Positions 1-8,206 of a stretch of 55,253 nt of DNA are shown here, piece by piece; the first letter of the stretch is position 1, and the number at the start of each line of letters is the position of its first letter. The notes under the pieces were generated by a model. It saw only the letters and a list, made by a program, of their open reading frames with translations. It was not told where the DNA came from and did not search any database. The DNA is from Gemmatimonas sp. GTDB lineage: Bacteria > Gemmatimonadota > Gemmatimonadetes > Gemmatimonadales > Gemmatimonadaceae. The stretch is from positions 1-55,253 of the forward strand of contig JAABRT010000018.1 in assembly GCA_011390805.1 (NCBI GenBank), written 5' to 3'. The position numbers were made by a program, and so were the translations under genes.

Positions 1-262
1 GTTGGTGGTCCGTTGCAGTTCCACCCTTAAAATCTCGTGGGAACTAAAGCGGCTTGCGTGGTAACGGATGCGGTTCTCCGCGCCTCCGTGCCTCTGTGGT
101 ACAAGCGGTTCACTACAGCAACCACAGAGCCACAAAGTCGCAGAGAACGGCAACAGATGTGTTGGTGGTCCGTTGCAGTTCCACCCTCAAAATCTCGTGG
201 GAACTAAAGCGGCTTGCGTGGTAACGCATGCTGTTCTCTGCGCCTCCGTGACTCTGCGGTGA
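1..262. repeat. Palindromic repeat cluster 1 (one complete, one edge-truncated element)
   Basis: About 100 bases starting at position 1 recur almost unchanged at 161, a 160-bp period. The complete element spans about 121-261. Its left arm begins ACCACAGAGCCACAAAG (121) and its right arm ends GACTCTGCGGT (to about 260); the arms are imperfect inverted complements. Between them lies a core containing GTTGCAGTTCCACCC. The first element shows only its core and right arm (73-101) because the window starts inside it. No open frame here looks like a protein. The cluster sits directly after the 3' end of the minus-strand ftcD; the gene on the other side is outside the window. Confidence 0.85.
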
Positions 263-269
263 AAGCAGT

Positions 270-1211
270 TCAGCGGAGGGCCCGAACGCGCGGCTCCAAC
301 AGTAACGATTGCCAATCGTTCACACGCAGTTTCACATGCTCTGCGATCTCTGCGGTGAGGCAGCGCGTTGGCACCAAGCCTACAATTTCGCTCCAAGCGG
401 GTTCCACACCGCGCGCAATGCTGGCCGCCCGTACAGCATTGAACGCGTGCACCACCGACGTGCGGTCAATCGCGACGAGGTTCATCGAAACCTGCGCTTG
501 TCCGTCCACCTCAAGCGCCAATGCCTTTACTCCTTCCACACCGCCATTGGACGCGCGCACCGTTGCCGCCACTTCGCGGGCCACCGGCATGTGGGCTCTG
601 TCGCCAAGGTACACGTTATAGGCCACAAGAAACGGACGCGCGCCGATCACGATCGCGCCGGCGGTGGCGTGTACGGCGCTGCGCCCGTAGTCAGGGGTGC
701 GTGACGGATCCGTGGCAATCGTATCGCGAATCTGCTCGAAGCCGCCGCGTCGGATTTCTGCCAGATTCACGCGCTCCGGGCGGGTGGCCGCGCGCTCATA
801 CAGATACACGGGAATAGAGAGCTCGCGCGCCACGCGCTCACCGAGGTCGTGAGCGAGCGCGATGCAGTCGTGCATGGTCGTGCCGTCGAGCGGAACGAAC
901 GGAAGAACGTCGGTGGCGCCGAGCCGCGGGTGCACGCCGTGGTGCGCCGAGATGTCAATGCGTTTGGTTGCCTCACGTACGCCTTCAAAGGCCGCGTGCG
1001 CTGCGATATCACGCGGCGCGACGAAGGTGATCACGGTGCGATTGTGCCAGGCGTCGCTTGAGACATCGAGCACATGTGCGCCGGGAACGCCGGCGATGGC
1101 ATCACGGATCGCGTTGATCACGACCGGGTCCCGCCCCTCGGAAAAGTTGGGGACACATTCAACCAAAGGCGAGTGCGGCGGCGTCTGTGGAGTGAGCGTG
1201 GTGCTGGTCAT
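270..1211 (-). CDS. ftcD: Glutamate formimidoyltransferase
   Basis: This enzyme of histidine breakdown transfers the formimino group of N-formimino-L-glutamate to tetrahydrofolate. The 313-residue protein has the family's N-terminal signature VECVPNFSEGR (residues 17-27) and the HHGVHPRLGATDVLPF segment (from residue 90), which carries the active-site histidine region. Its length matches the stand-alone transferase; the C-terminal cyclodeaminase domain of the mammalian fusion is absent. The start at 1211 leaves 16 residues before the signature. No other histidine-utilisation gene is visible nearby. It is divergent from the membrane-protein gene at 1447, with a 9-bp tandem repeat in the shared upstream region. 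Confidence 0.92.
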   Translation of the reverse strand: MTSTTLTPQTPPHSPLVECVPNFSEGRDPVVINAIRDAIAGVPGAHVLDVSSDAWHNRTVITFVAPRDIAAHAAFEGVREATKRIDISAHHGVHPRLGATDVLPFVPLDGTTMHDCIALAHDLGERVARELSIPVYLYERAATRPERVNLAEIRRGGFEQIRDTIATDPSRTPDYGRSAVHATAGAIVIGARPFLVAYNVYLGDRAHMPVAREVAATVRASNGGVEGVKALALEVDGQAQVSMNLVAIDRTSVVHAFNAVRAASIARGVEPAWSEIVGLVPTRCLTAEIAEHVKLRVNDWQSLLLEPRVRALR

Positions 1212-1343
1212 AAACGGAAGCTACGTATGGCGTCGTGGCGACGTCTACCGGGCACTAGATTCTGTACAGGTATCGTACGTGTCAGCGTAAACGCCCTGCC
1301 GTCAGATGTGTGGTACGCGGTGGATGCGCTCAACCAGCTGCGT

Positions 1344-1388
1344 CAGCTGTGACAGCTGTGACAGCTGTGACAGCTGTGACAACTGTGC
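1344..1388. repeat. 9-bp tandem repeat in a divergent promoter region
   Basis: CAGCTGTGA is repeated perfectly four times (1344-1379), followed by one degenerate copy. Each unit contains the palindrome CAGCTG, so identical half-sites recur every 9 bp, a little under one helical turn. It lies between the divergent starts of ftcD (1211) and the membrane protein (1447). In the plus frame it would encode a Ser-Cys-Asp repeat if the gene started at 1306; the later start at 1447 makes this non-coding. Confidence 0.8.
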
Positions 1389-1446
1389 GACACCGGTGAT
1401 TGCAGCGTCGGCTCCATCGCCCCCGCACCATCTATTGCAACGCGAC

Positions 1447-2331
1447 ATGCCGCAGGACACGTTGGTTTACATCGTCAATCTCATTATCGGCGCGATCGTG
1501 GCCGGTTTGATGACTCAGCATTGGCGCACCAACTCCGACGCGCTCCCAATCCGCTTCTGGATTGTGGCCGCGTGGACACTGACTGCGGCTGACCTGATGT
1601 TTGTGGTGCGCCCCGCATTTGACTCGGGGCTTGTACGCATGCTGCCCACACTCATGGTGACCGCCGGACATGCCGTGCTGGTGCTGGCGGCGCGGCGCAC
1701 GGCCGGGCGCACGGTGAACTGGCAGTTTGCCGCGCTGGTTGTGCTGCTTCATGGGCTCTCGCTCCTGGCCTTTCTCGCCGTTCCCGCCATCACCAGCTGG
1801 CGCACGGTTACCAACAGCTTTTTGTGGGCCGGTCTGTCACTCGGCGCCGCGCTCACCTTATGGCGTGGACCGCAGGATGTGCGACGCATCATGCTGTTGC
1901 CCGCCATTGTGCTGGCGGCACAGGGAGTGTTTCACGTGGTGCGTACGGCAATGGCAACGCGCGCCGTTGTGCAACCCGGAACCGGACTTGGGGGCTTGGT
2001 GCAACTGCTCGGCGACCTCGAGGTGAGCCTCTTCATGGTGGCCTTGTTTGTCAGCGTACTGGTGTCATTTCTGCGGCAGTCCAACGAGCAACTGCGCACC
2101 GCGCTCGAAGATGTGCGTCAACTGTCGTCCATGCTGCCGATCTGTTCCTGGTGCGACAAGGTGCGCAATGACGACGGCTACTGGACGCGCATTGAACAGT
2201 ATCTGGCGGCGCACCGTGTGGCAGTAACGCATAGTATTTGCGACAGCTGCGCGGCGACGCACTTCACGCCGGGGAACGCCGCTGCTGCGCCCACCGGTTC
2301 GCCGCCCGACAAGTCCCGTCCACCGGCATGA
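1447..2331 (+). CDS. Multi-pass membrane protein with C-terminal double-CxxC domain
   Basis: The 294-residue protein has about seven hydrophobic segments over residues 5-215. A short charged, coiled-coil-like linker (RQSNEQLRTALEDVRQL) follows, then a cytoplasmic tail with LPICSWCDKVRNDDGYW and, about 30 residues later, ICDSC. This tail resembles a small domain found at the C-terminus of many PAS/GGDEF/histidine-kinase proteins (LPICxxCKKIRDDxGYW ... GICPxC), probably metal binding through two CxxC pairs. No kinase or cyclase domain is present, so it may be a sensor that signals through a partner. The ATG at 1447 was chosen because the frame upstream reads only a Ser-Cys-Asp repeat. Its stop overlaps a possible start (2328) of the next gene. 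Confidence 0.7.
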   Translation: MPQDTLVYIVNLIIGAIVAGLMTQHWRTNSDALPIRFWIVAAWTLTAADLMFVVRPAFDSGLVRMLPTLMVTAGHAVLVLAARRTAGRTVNWQFAALVVLLHGLSLLAFLAVPAITSWRTVTNSFLWAGLSLGAALTLWRGPQDVRRIMLLPAIVLAAQGVFHVVRTAMATRAVVQPGTGLGGLVQLLGDLEVSLFMVALFVSVLVSFLRQSNEQLRTALEDVRQLSSMLPICSWCDKVRNDDGYWTRIEQYLAAHRVAVTHSICDSCAATHFTPGNAAAAPTGSPPDKSRPPA

Positions 2332-2342
2332 TTGAGGGGCGC

Positions 2343-3587
2343 ATGAAGCGATTGTTTCCACCGTTGTGTCTTGCATTTCTACTGGTGGCCTGTGGCACGC
2401 AGGACAGCCACGAGACGCTGCCACCGCCGGTACCAATCGCCGAGTGGGCGTCACGGGTGGACACGCTGCTGGGCACGTACACCACTGTCGCGGGCCCGGC
2501 CGAGTTTCATGACAGCCTGTTGATCGTGCCCGATATCAAGGATCGACTAGTCTGGCGTATCAACCTGACCAGAGGTACACGCGCGGCGTTCGGTTCGCAG
2601 GGAGGCGGTCCGGGTGAATACACGATGGTCAGTACCGCCGCCGTGGTACATCGCGATTCGGTGGTGATTTTTCAGCGGTTCGGCCCGACTCCGTTTCCGG
2701 TAATCGACGTAGTCACCGGACGCGGACGCACGCACACACCCGCGACAGATAACTCGCGTTCGAGCACCGAAGCGCTCGTGCTTTCAGTATCGGAGCCGTG
2801 GTTCAAGCACGCCGATACGCTGGGTGCGCTATACGGTGAACCGTTGCTGGCTCCCCCCGAGCGCGACAGTGCGACCGGCCGGATGATGCCACCACGCAAA
2901 CGACCCGACACGGCACCGGTTGTTCGCTATGTGCCGTCAACGGGGCGTGTGGACACGCTGTTGCGATACTTCACCGGCCGACGGGAGGAAGCGCTCACAC
3001 CGGATCTCATACGGCAGAACGTCAGACTCATGGGACTCGGTCCGTACGGCCCGTACAACGGCTGGCACGTGACGCGCGAAGGTGATCTCGTGGTAGTTGA
3101 TGCCGCGACGTACACCGTGCAGCTGCACCGCGCCACACATTCGGAACCGCGTGAGTTTTCGCTCGCGTTTGCGCCAATCGCCGTCTCCGACAGCGGCTGG
3201 TCGGCGTATGTAGAGCGGGCAACACAGGGCGGCGTCGCACAGTTTGCAAAGAGCATGAGTGACATGTCAGCGCAAATGGGCAAGACCATGGGCGCACCCA
3301 TGCCGAAATACATCGTGCCGGAGAAGCCCGAGCGTCTTCCGCCGGTGTTCTTCGGTGACGGCTCCTTCCAGATGCATTCAGACAAAAGCATCGTTTGGAT
3401 CCCCGTACACCGCACGGATCCACCACGTGTCGGTTTGTGGGATCTCGTAGACATTGATCAGGGCGTCAGGACAACCACGCTTGAGCTCCCGCCAAATCAC
3501 CGGCTGCTGCACGTGAGTTCACTCGGCGCGTACGTAGCCGCCAAAGACGAAGACGATCTGGAGCGCATTCTGCTGTACAGGCCGTGA
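2343..3587 (+). CDS. Lipoprotein with predicted 6-bladed beta-propeller
   Basis: A 414-residue exported protein. The ATG at 2343 gives a textbook lipoprotein signal, MKRLFPPLCLAFLLVAC, with Cys17 as the lipidated residue; an ATG at 2328 in the same frame is an alternative. After the signal it is beta-rich, with the loop GSQGGGPGEYTM (about residue 90), the GxGPGE motif shared with the proteins at 9823 and 36344. Such proteins are annotated as 6-bladed beta-propeller or NHL-like and are abundant in Gemmatimonadota and Bacteroidota; their ligands are unknown. It probably forms an operon with the membrane protein just upstream and is convergent with the gene at 3666. Confidence 0.65.
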   Translation: MKRLFPPLCLAFLLVACGTQDSHETLPPPVPIAEWASRVDTLLGTYTTVAGPAEFHDSLLIVPDIKDRLVWRINLTRGTRAAFGSQGGGPGEYTMVSTAAVVHRDSVVIFQRFGPTPFPVIDVVTGRGRTHTPATDNSRSSTEALVLSVSEPWFKHADTLGALYGEPLLAPPERDSATGRMMPPRKRPDTAPVVRYVPSTGRVDTLLRYFTGRREEALTPDLIRQNVRLMGLGPYGPYNGWHVTREGDLVVVDAATYTVQLHRATHSEPREFSLAFAPIAVSDSGWSAYVERATQGGVAQFAKSMSDMSAQMGKTMGAPMPKYIVPEKPERLPPVFFGDGSFQMHSDKSIVWIPVHRTDPPRVGLWDLVDIDQGVRTTTLELPPNHRLLHVSSLGAYVAAKDEDDLERILLYRP

Positions 3588-3620
3588 TGGTCAGGGCGAT
3601 GTGACTAACGTCCTCACGTA

Positions 3621-3664
3621 ATGCGGTAGCGGGAGACAGTCGGCACGTCGCTCCACTACCGCAT
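3621..3664. terminator. Hairpin between convergent genes
   Basis: ATGCGGTAG (3621-3629) pairs perfectly with CTACCGCAT (3656-3664). An inner GGAG (3632-3635) pairs with CTCC (3651-3654), giving about 13 bp of stem around a 15-nt loop. It fills the 78-bp gap between two convergent genes, the place for a bidirectional terminator. Neither side has a strong T-run, so it may only be a 3'-end stabilising structure. Confidence 0.5.
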
Positions 3665-3665
3665 C

Positions 3666-4529
3666 CTACGCCACCGCCAGCGACTGCAACAACCATCCAT
3701 GCATCTTGCCATTGCTTGCCACAATGGGCCCATGCACGACGCCCACATCCACACCCTCAAAATCCGTCACCCGTCCTCCCGCCTCACGGATAATCAGAAT
3801 GCCGGCCGCGACATCCCACGGTGCCAGCTCAAGCTCCCAGAAGCCCTGAAACCGGCCGCAGGCCACGTCGCATAAATCAAGCGCGGCCGCACCCGGGCGA
3901 CGCATACCCGCGGTGCTCGCCGCGATAGCCGCGAACTGCGCCTGATAGCGGGGCAGATGCTGCACATGCTTGAACGGAAAGCCGGTGCCGATGAGCGACC
4001 GCATGGGGTCCTGTATCGCCGAGACGCGGATATCAGCGCGCTTGCCATCGGCCAACACGCGCTGCGCGCCGAGTGAGCGCGCGGCGACGAACGTTTCGCC
4101 GGTGGCCGCGTTCACGATGGCGCCCGCCGCCAGCTGGCCGTCTACCAGCACCCCAACACTGGTGGCGTACCACGGAAACTGGTGCAGAAAGTTGGTGGTG
4201 CCGTCCAGCGGGTCGGTCACGAATGCAATGCCGCGCGTGATGTCAGTATCCGGCGAAAGTTCTTCACCCAGCACAGCCGCGTCGGGCTGATGCTCGGCGA
4301 TCACAGCACGCACCGCCACTTCAGCTTCGCGGTCCACCAGACTCACAAAGTCCGACGGGCTCTTGACCTCCCACGAAAGCTCAGGCACCGCCGCTGCATG
4401 CGCCCGCACCACCGCCGCGCCGGCCCGCGCTGCCATCAGTGCGATTTCGCGCAAACGGGCGTCACCCGTGGCCTCGCGCAAGGTGCTCAAAGCGTCAGCT
4501 TCATCATTGTGTGAACTCTTCGCTTGCAC
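3666..4529 (-). CDS. suhB: Inositol monophosphatase family protein
   Basis: A 287-residue Mg2+-dependent phosphatase of the IMPase fold. Visible motifs are GEE (88-90), DPLDGTTNF (106-114, two metal-binding aspartates) and WDVAAG (238-243, the third metal-site aspartate). The family hydrolyses myo-inositol-1-phosphate; relatives act on histidinol phosphate or fructose-1,6-bisphosphate, and E. coli SuhB also takes part in rRNA antitermination. The substrate cannot be fixed from sequence. The start is a GTG at 4529 with GGAG about 9 nt upstream; no ATG occurs before residue 32. It is divergent from trpS with only 29 bp between the start codons. Confidence 0.85.
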   Translation of the reverse strand: MQAKSSHNDEADALSTLREATGDARLREIALMAARAGAAVVRAHAAAVPELSWEVKSPSDFVSLVDREAEVAVRAVIAEHQPDAAVLGEELSPDTDITRGIAFVTDPLDGTTNFLHQFPWYATSVGVLVDGQLAAGAIVNAATGETFVAARSLGAQRVLADGKRADIRVSAIQDPMRSLIGTGFPFKHVQHLPRYQAQFAAIAASTAGMRRPGAAALDLCDVACGRFQGFWELELAPWDVAAGILIIREAGGRVTDFEGVDVGVVHGPIVASNGKMHGWLLQSLAVA

Positions 4530-4552
4530 GTGTGCTCTCCGGCTCCTAGCCT
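4524..4552 (+). promoter_or_regulatory. Candidate trpS promoter (leaderless arrangement)
   Basis: TTGCAC (4524-4529), a 17-bp spacer and TAGCCT (4547-4552) form a sigma70-like promoter. The -10 hexamer ends 6 nt before the trpS ATG at 4559, so transcription would begin at or next to the start codon. No Shine-Dalgarno sequence lies in between. Confidence 0.45.
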
Positions 4553-4558
4553 TGTGAC

Positions 4559-5551
4559 ATGACTCGTATCTTCAGTGGTATCCAGCCGTCCGGCGAACTC
4601 CACATCGGCAACTATCTCGGCGCAATCAAAAACTGGGTTGCGCTCCAACAACAGTTCACCGGATCGCTGTTCTGCGTGGTGGACTACCACGCCATCACCG
4701 GCAACTACGATCCCGATCTGCTGCGACAGCGCCGCTGGGACATGGCGCGTTCGCTGCTGGCGGCCGGCGTTGATCCGGCGCACGCGTCGCTCTTTGTGCA
4801 AAGCGACGTGCCTGAACATACCGAACTGTCGTGGATCTTTACCACCAACACGCCGCTTGGGGATCTTGAACGGCAGACGCAGTTCAAGGACAAGGCCGAC
4901 AAAATGGAGAGCATTCCGGCCGGTCTGCTCATGTATCCCGTGCTGCAGGCAGCCGACATCCTGCTCTATCGCGCCGACAAGGTACCCGTTGGTGAAGACC
5001 AGGTGCAGCATCTGGAGCTGTCGCGCGATACAGCGCGTCGCTGGAACAGTCGTTTTGGTGAAGGCTTCTTTCCCGAGCCGCAGGCCATGCTCACGCCAAC
5101 GCGTCGCATTCTTGGACTCGATGGCAAAGCCAAGATGTCCAAGTCACTCGGCAATACCATTGGTTTGCTCGAAAGTGATGACGAAATCTGGCAGAAGCTG
5201 CGTCCGGCCATGACCGACCCGCAGCGCGTGCGCAAAAGCGATCCAGGGCGGCCTGAGGTTTGCAACATTTTCAGTTTGCACAAAGCGTTCTCTCCCGAAG
5301 CAACGGTGGCTGAAGTCGACACCAACTGTCGCACTGCGGCCTGGGGATGCATTGAGTGCAAGAAGGTGCTGCACGCCAACATGGTGCAGGAGCTCACACC
5401 CATTCGCACGCGCGCGCAACTGATGAGCGATGAGCCGTCACGTGTGCTTGATGCATTGGCAGACGGAGCTCGTACTGCGCGCGCGATTGCGCAGGACACC
5501 ATGCGTGAAGTGAAATCGCGCATGGGGCTCGACCCGCTGCGCGCACCGTGA
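4559..5551 (+). CDS. trpS: Tryptophan--tRNA ligase
   Basis: A class Ic aminoacyl-tRNA synthetase of 330 residues, the usual size. The class I signatures are visible: HIGN (15-18, after the family-typical GIQPSGELHIGNYLGA) and KMSKS (192-196), with GEDQVQH between them for tRNA and tryptophan recognition. The start at 4559 leaves exactly the conserved N-terminus MTRIFSGIQPSG. The stop overlaps the GTG start of the next gene by 4 nt, so the two are likely translationally coupled. Confidence 0.97.
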   Translation: MTRIFSGIQPSGELHIGNYLGAIKNWVALQQQFTGSLFCVVDYHAITGNYDPDLLRQRRWDMARSLLAAGVDPAHASLFVQSDVPEHTELSWIFTTNTPLGDLERQTQFKDKADKMESIPAGLLMYPVLQAADILLYRADKVPVGEDQVQHLELSRDTARRWNSRFGEGFFPEPQAMLTPTRRILGLDGKAKMSKSLGNTIGLLESDDEIWQKLRPAMTDPQRVRKSDPGRPEVCNIFSLHKAFSPEATVAEVDTNCRTAAWGCIECKKVLHANMVQELTPIRTRAQLMSDEPSRVLDALADGARTARAIAQDTMREVKSRMGLDPLRAP

Positions 5552-6594
5552 ACAACAACGCAATGAACAAGCTGGTGGTTGACCTGCAAAGCTCGGCGCC
5601 TACCATGGCGTTGCCGGCAGACGGAGCAGAACGTCTGCGCAAGGCTGCGCCTGATGGTTGGCAGGTGCACGTGGTGCAGTCAGCTACGGACTCCAGCGGT
5701 GATGGCACCAATCAGGTAAGCGACGAGACGCTCGCTGAAGTGGCTGATGCGCAGGTGTACTTCGGCTACGGACTGTCGGCGGGCGTCGTTGCGGCGGCAC
5801 CGCAGCTCAAGTGGGCGCACAGCGCGTCGGCGGGGGTGGGCAAGTCCATCACGCCGGAGCTACTGTCTGCGGGGTTGCTGTTCACCAACAGTGCCGGTGT
5901 GTACGGCGAAGCAATGGCCGACTCAGCGCTGGCGGGTGTGATGCACTTTGTGCGTGGTATGGACTTCGCGGTGCGATTGCAGGCTGAGTCTGTCTGGGAC
6001 AAGCAGGCCTTCCAGACGCCGGAGTGGCCACTGCGCGAGGTGGCCGATTTGCGCGTGCTGGTGATTGGTGCGGGCGGCATTGGTTCGGCGGTGGCGCGCC
6101 GGTTCACGGCACTCGGGGCCACATGCACCGGTATTCGTCGTCGGCCGGAGCTTGGAGTTCCCGACGGATTTCGTTACGTGTACGGCCCGGATCGTATCGA
6201 TGAACAGCTTGAGGCCGCCGATTTAGTGGTGCTTGCCGCTCCGTTAACGGCGCTGTCCCGTGGTGTGATGGACGCGCGTCGTTTGGCGTTGCTCCCACAT
6301 GGTGCAATCGTCGTGAATGTGGCACGCGGCGCATTGATCGAAGAGGACGCACTGCTGGAATCGCTGGCGACAGGTCGCTTGCGTGGTGTGTATCTCGACG
6401 TGTTTCGCCGGGAGCCGTTGCCGGCGACACATCCGTTGTGGCGTGATCCGCGTGTGCTGATCACGCCGCATGTTTCGGGGGTATCGCCGGCTCGTCATTG
6501 GGGACGAGCGCTGTCATTGTTTGAAGACAACTGGCGACGTTTTGTAGCGGGTGAACCGCTGCGCAACGTGGTCGATCCGTCGGCTGGATATTGA
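5548..6594 (+). CDS. D-2-hydroxyacid dehydrogenase (NAD-dependent)
   Basis: A 348-residue member of the D-isomer-specific 2-hydroxyacid dehydrogenase family, which interconverts 2-oxo acids and D-2-hydroxy acids. The Rossmann motif GAGGIGSAVARR lies near residues 172-183. The catalytic triad is recognisable: Arg in NVARGALIEEDAL, Glu in the DVFRREPLP segment and His in ITPHVSG. The substrate (lactate, phosphoglycerate, glyoxylate or another) cannot be told. The GTG at 5548 overlaps the trpS stop; an ATG at 5563 is an alternative start. Confidence 0.85.
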   Translation: MNNNAMNKLVVDLQSSAPTMALPADGAERLRKAAPDGWQVHVVQSATDSSGDGTNQVSDETLAEVADAQVYFGYGLSAGVVAAAPQLKWAHSASAGVGKSITPELLSAGLLFTNSAGVYGEAMADSALAGVMHFVRGMDFAVRLQAESVWDKQAFQTPEWPLREVADLRVLVIGAGGIGSAVARRFTALGATCTGIRRRPELGVPDGFRYVYGPDRIDEQLEAADLVVLAAPLTALSRGVMDARRLALLPHGAIVVNVARGALIEEDALLESLATGRLRGVYLDVFRREPLPATHPLWRDPRVLITPHVSGVSPARHWGRALSLFEDNWRRFVAGEPLRNVVDPSAGY

Positions 6595-6651
6595 TGCGGG
6601 AGTGAGCCACGCATCGTTGTCCGGCGCATCCTGCACTGGGCGGTACGAGAC

Positions 6652-7959
6652 GTGGCAATCGAACGCATCATCAAGGCCGCAGTAGATCGCGGCGCATCCG
6701 ACATTCACATCAAAGCGGCCGACTGTGTGCGGGCGCGCATTGATGGACGTCTTGTCGCGCTCACCAAACAGGCCCTCACCGCTGAGCAGACGCGCACCAT
6801 CGCGCTGCATCTGATGGAATCGGAGGCGGAGCGGGCCACCATTGATACGCTGCGTGATTACGACTGTTCGTGGGCGCAGCCTGGCATGGGACGCTTCCGT
6901 GTGAACATCATGCGTCAGCGTGGTTCGTTCTCAATTGTAATGCGTGTGATCCCGGAGCAGGTGCCCACCATTGGCACGTTGCGATTGCCGTCGGTGATTG
7001 AACGCATCACGCACGCCGAACGCGGCATGGTGCTGGTGACGGGTGTGACGGGCTCGGGCAAGAGCTCCACGATGGCTGCGATGGTGAACGGCATCAACAG
7101 CCAATATGAGCGACACATTGTCACGCTCGAGAATCCGATTGAGTTTTTGCATGGTGATATTCGCAGCTCGGTCACACAGCGCGAAGTCGGTATTGATACA
7201 GACAGTTTCCGTATGGGTTTGCGCGCGGCGCTGCGTCAGGATCCCGATGTGATTCTGATTGGTGAAATGCGCGATGCGGAAACCATTGACACGGCAATGA
7301 AAGCGGCGGAGACGGGACATTTGCTGATCTCCACACTGCACACGCCTGATGCGCAAAGCACGATCATGCGCGTGGTCGCCATGTTCCCACCGGAAGAACA
7401 GTCGGTAGTACGCATGCGTCTGGCCGAATCACTGCACTCGGTGGTATCACAGCGCCTGTTGCCGCGCGCCAACGGTGAAGGACGCGTGGTGGCGTGTGAA
7501 GTGATGATTGTAACGCCCACCATCCGTGACCTCATCATTGACAACCGGGTGGGGGAGATTCGTGATTACATCTCCGACGGTCACGTGCAGTACGGCATGC
7601 AGACGTTTGACCAGCATCTCACGCAGTTGGTGAACGATGGTGAAATCGCGTTCGAAACGGCGCTAGGTGCGGCCACACGCCCGGCCGACTTTGAACTCAA
7701 CTTCCGAACGCTGAGCCGAGGGCAACGCGCGCCTACACCGCTGGCAACACCGGCCATCAAGGCTGCGGCGGCAGCAGCATCACCTGGGGCACAGCGTGCA
7801 CCACAGAGTGCGCAGTCGCATCCGCTTGGCACCGGTCCGACGTTGCCACCGTTGGCGACGTCACCGCATGGTCAGCAGGCGGTGTCGAGTCCGTCGCCGT
7901 TTGGTGGTGCTGATGATACGATCTTCGGGTCGGGCTTTGAGAGCCTCTTTGGTAGCTGA
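6652..7959 (+). CDS. pilT: Type IV pilus retraction ATPase, PilT/PilU family
   Basis: A secretion-superfamily ATPase of 435 residues. It has the N-terminal PAS-like PilT domain (GASDIHIKAAD), Walker A GVTGSGKSS (131-139), Asp box, Walker B region DVILIGEMRD (199-208) and His box HLLISTLHT (223-231), then TIRDLIIDN, equivalent to the retraction motif AIRNLIRE. These features favour a retraction motor over PilB. It is about 80 residues longer than typical PilT because of a low-complexity Ala/Pro/Gln tail ending EGLFGS-like. Whether it is PilT or PilU is unresolved. It starts at GTG 6652. No other pilus gene is in the window. Confidence 0.88.
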   Translation: MAIERIIKAAVDRGASDIHIKAADCVRARIDGRLVALTKQALTAEQTRTIALHLMESEAERATIDTLRDYDCSWAQPGMGRFRVNIMRQRGSFSIVMRVIPEQVPTIGTLRLPSVIERITHAERGMVLVTGVTGSGKSSTMAAMVNGINSQYERHIVTLENPIEFLHGDIRSSVTQREVGIDTDSFRMGLRAALRQDPDVILIGEMRDAETIDTAMKAAETGHLLISTLHTPDAQSTIMRVVAMFPPEEQSVVRMRLAESLHSVVSQRLLPRANGEGRVVACEVMIVTPTIRDLIIDNRVGEIRDYISDGHVQYGMQTFDQHLTQLVNDGEIAFETALGAATRPADFELNFRTLSRGQRAPTPLATPAIKAAAAAASPGAQRAPQSAQSHPLGTGPTLPPLATSPHGQQAVSSPSPFGGADDTIFGSGFESLFGS

Positions 7960-7970
7960 GGAACAGTAGT

Positions 7971-8186
7971 TACCACAGAGGCGCTGAGACGCGGAGAACA
8001 GCAGGTACCACAGAGGCGCTGAGACGCGGAGAACAGCAGGTACCGCAGAGGCGCTGAGACGCGGAGAACAGCAGGTACCGCAGAGGCGCTGCGACGCGGA
8101 GGAAAAGCTTTGGTGGGGGGAGGTGCACTCCCAAAGAATACTTTGCTTTTCCTCTGTGCCTCTGTGCCTCTGTGCCTCTGCGGTAA
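7971..8186. repeat. Palindromic repeat cluster 2 with fourfold-amplified arm
   Basis: A 35-bp unit beginning TACCACAGAGGCGCTGAGAC is tandemly repeated four times (starts 7971, 8006, 8041, 8076). A GT-rich core (about 8108-8148) follows, then an inverted right arm made of four 8-bp units CCTCTGTG (8151-8182, the last ending CTCTGCG) and GGTAA. The units are direct and adjacent with no spacers, so this is not a CRISPR. It fills the gap between the convergent pilT and Uma2 genes. Confidence 0.85.
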
Positions 8187-8206
8187 AGTCTGTGGCAGTT
8201 ATCGAA

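Noticed and set aside
1-262. Small open frames inside repeat cluster 1
   Set aside because: They follow the palindromic repeat sequence, lack ribosome-binding sites and overlap frames on both strands.
1306-1446. Extending the membrane protein upstream to 1306
   Set aside because: The extension is only a Cys-Asp-Ser repeat translated from the 9-bp tandem array plus low-complexity sequence.
7971-8110. 35-bp repeats as a CRISPR array
   Set aside because: The units are directly adjacent with no variable spacers, and no cas gene is nearby; the repeat belongs to the palindromic element family.
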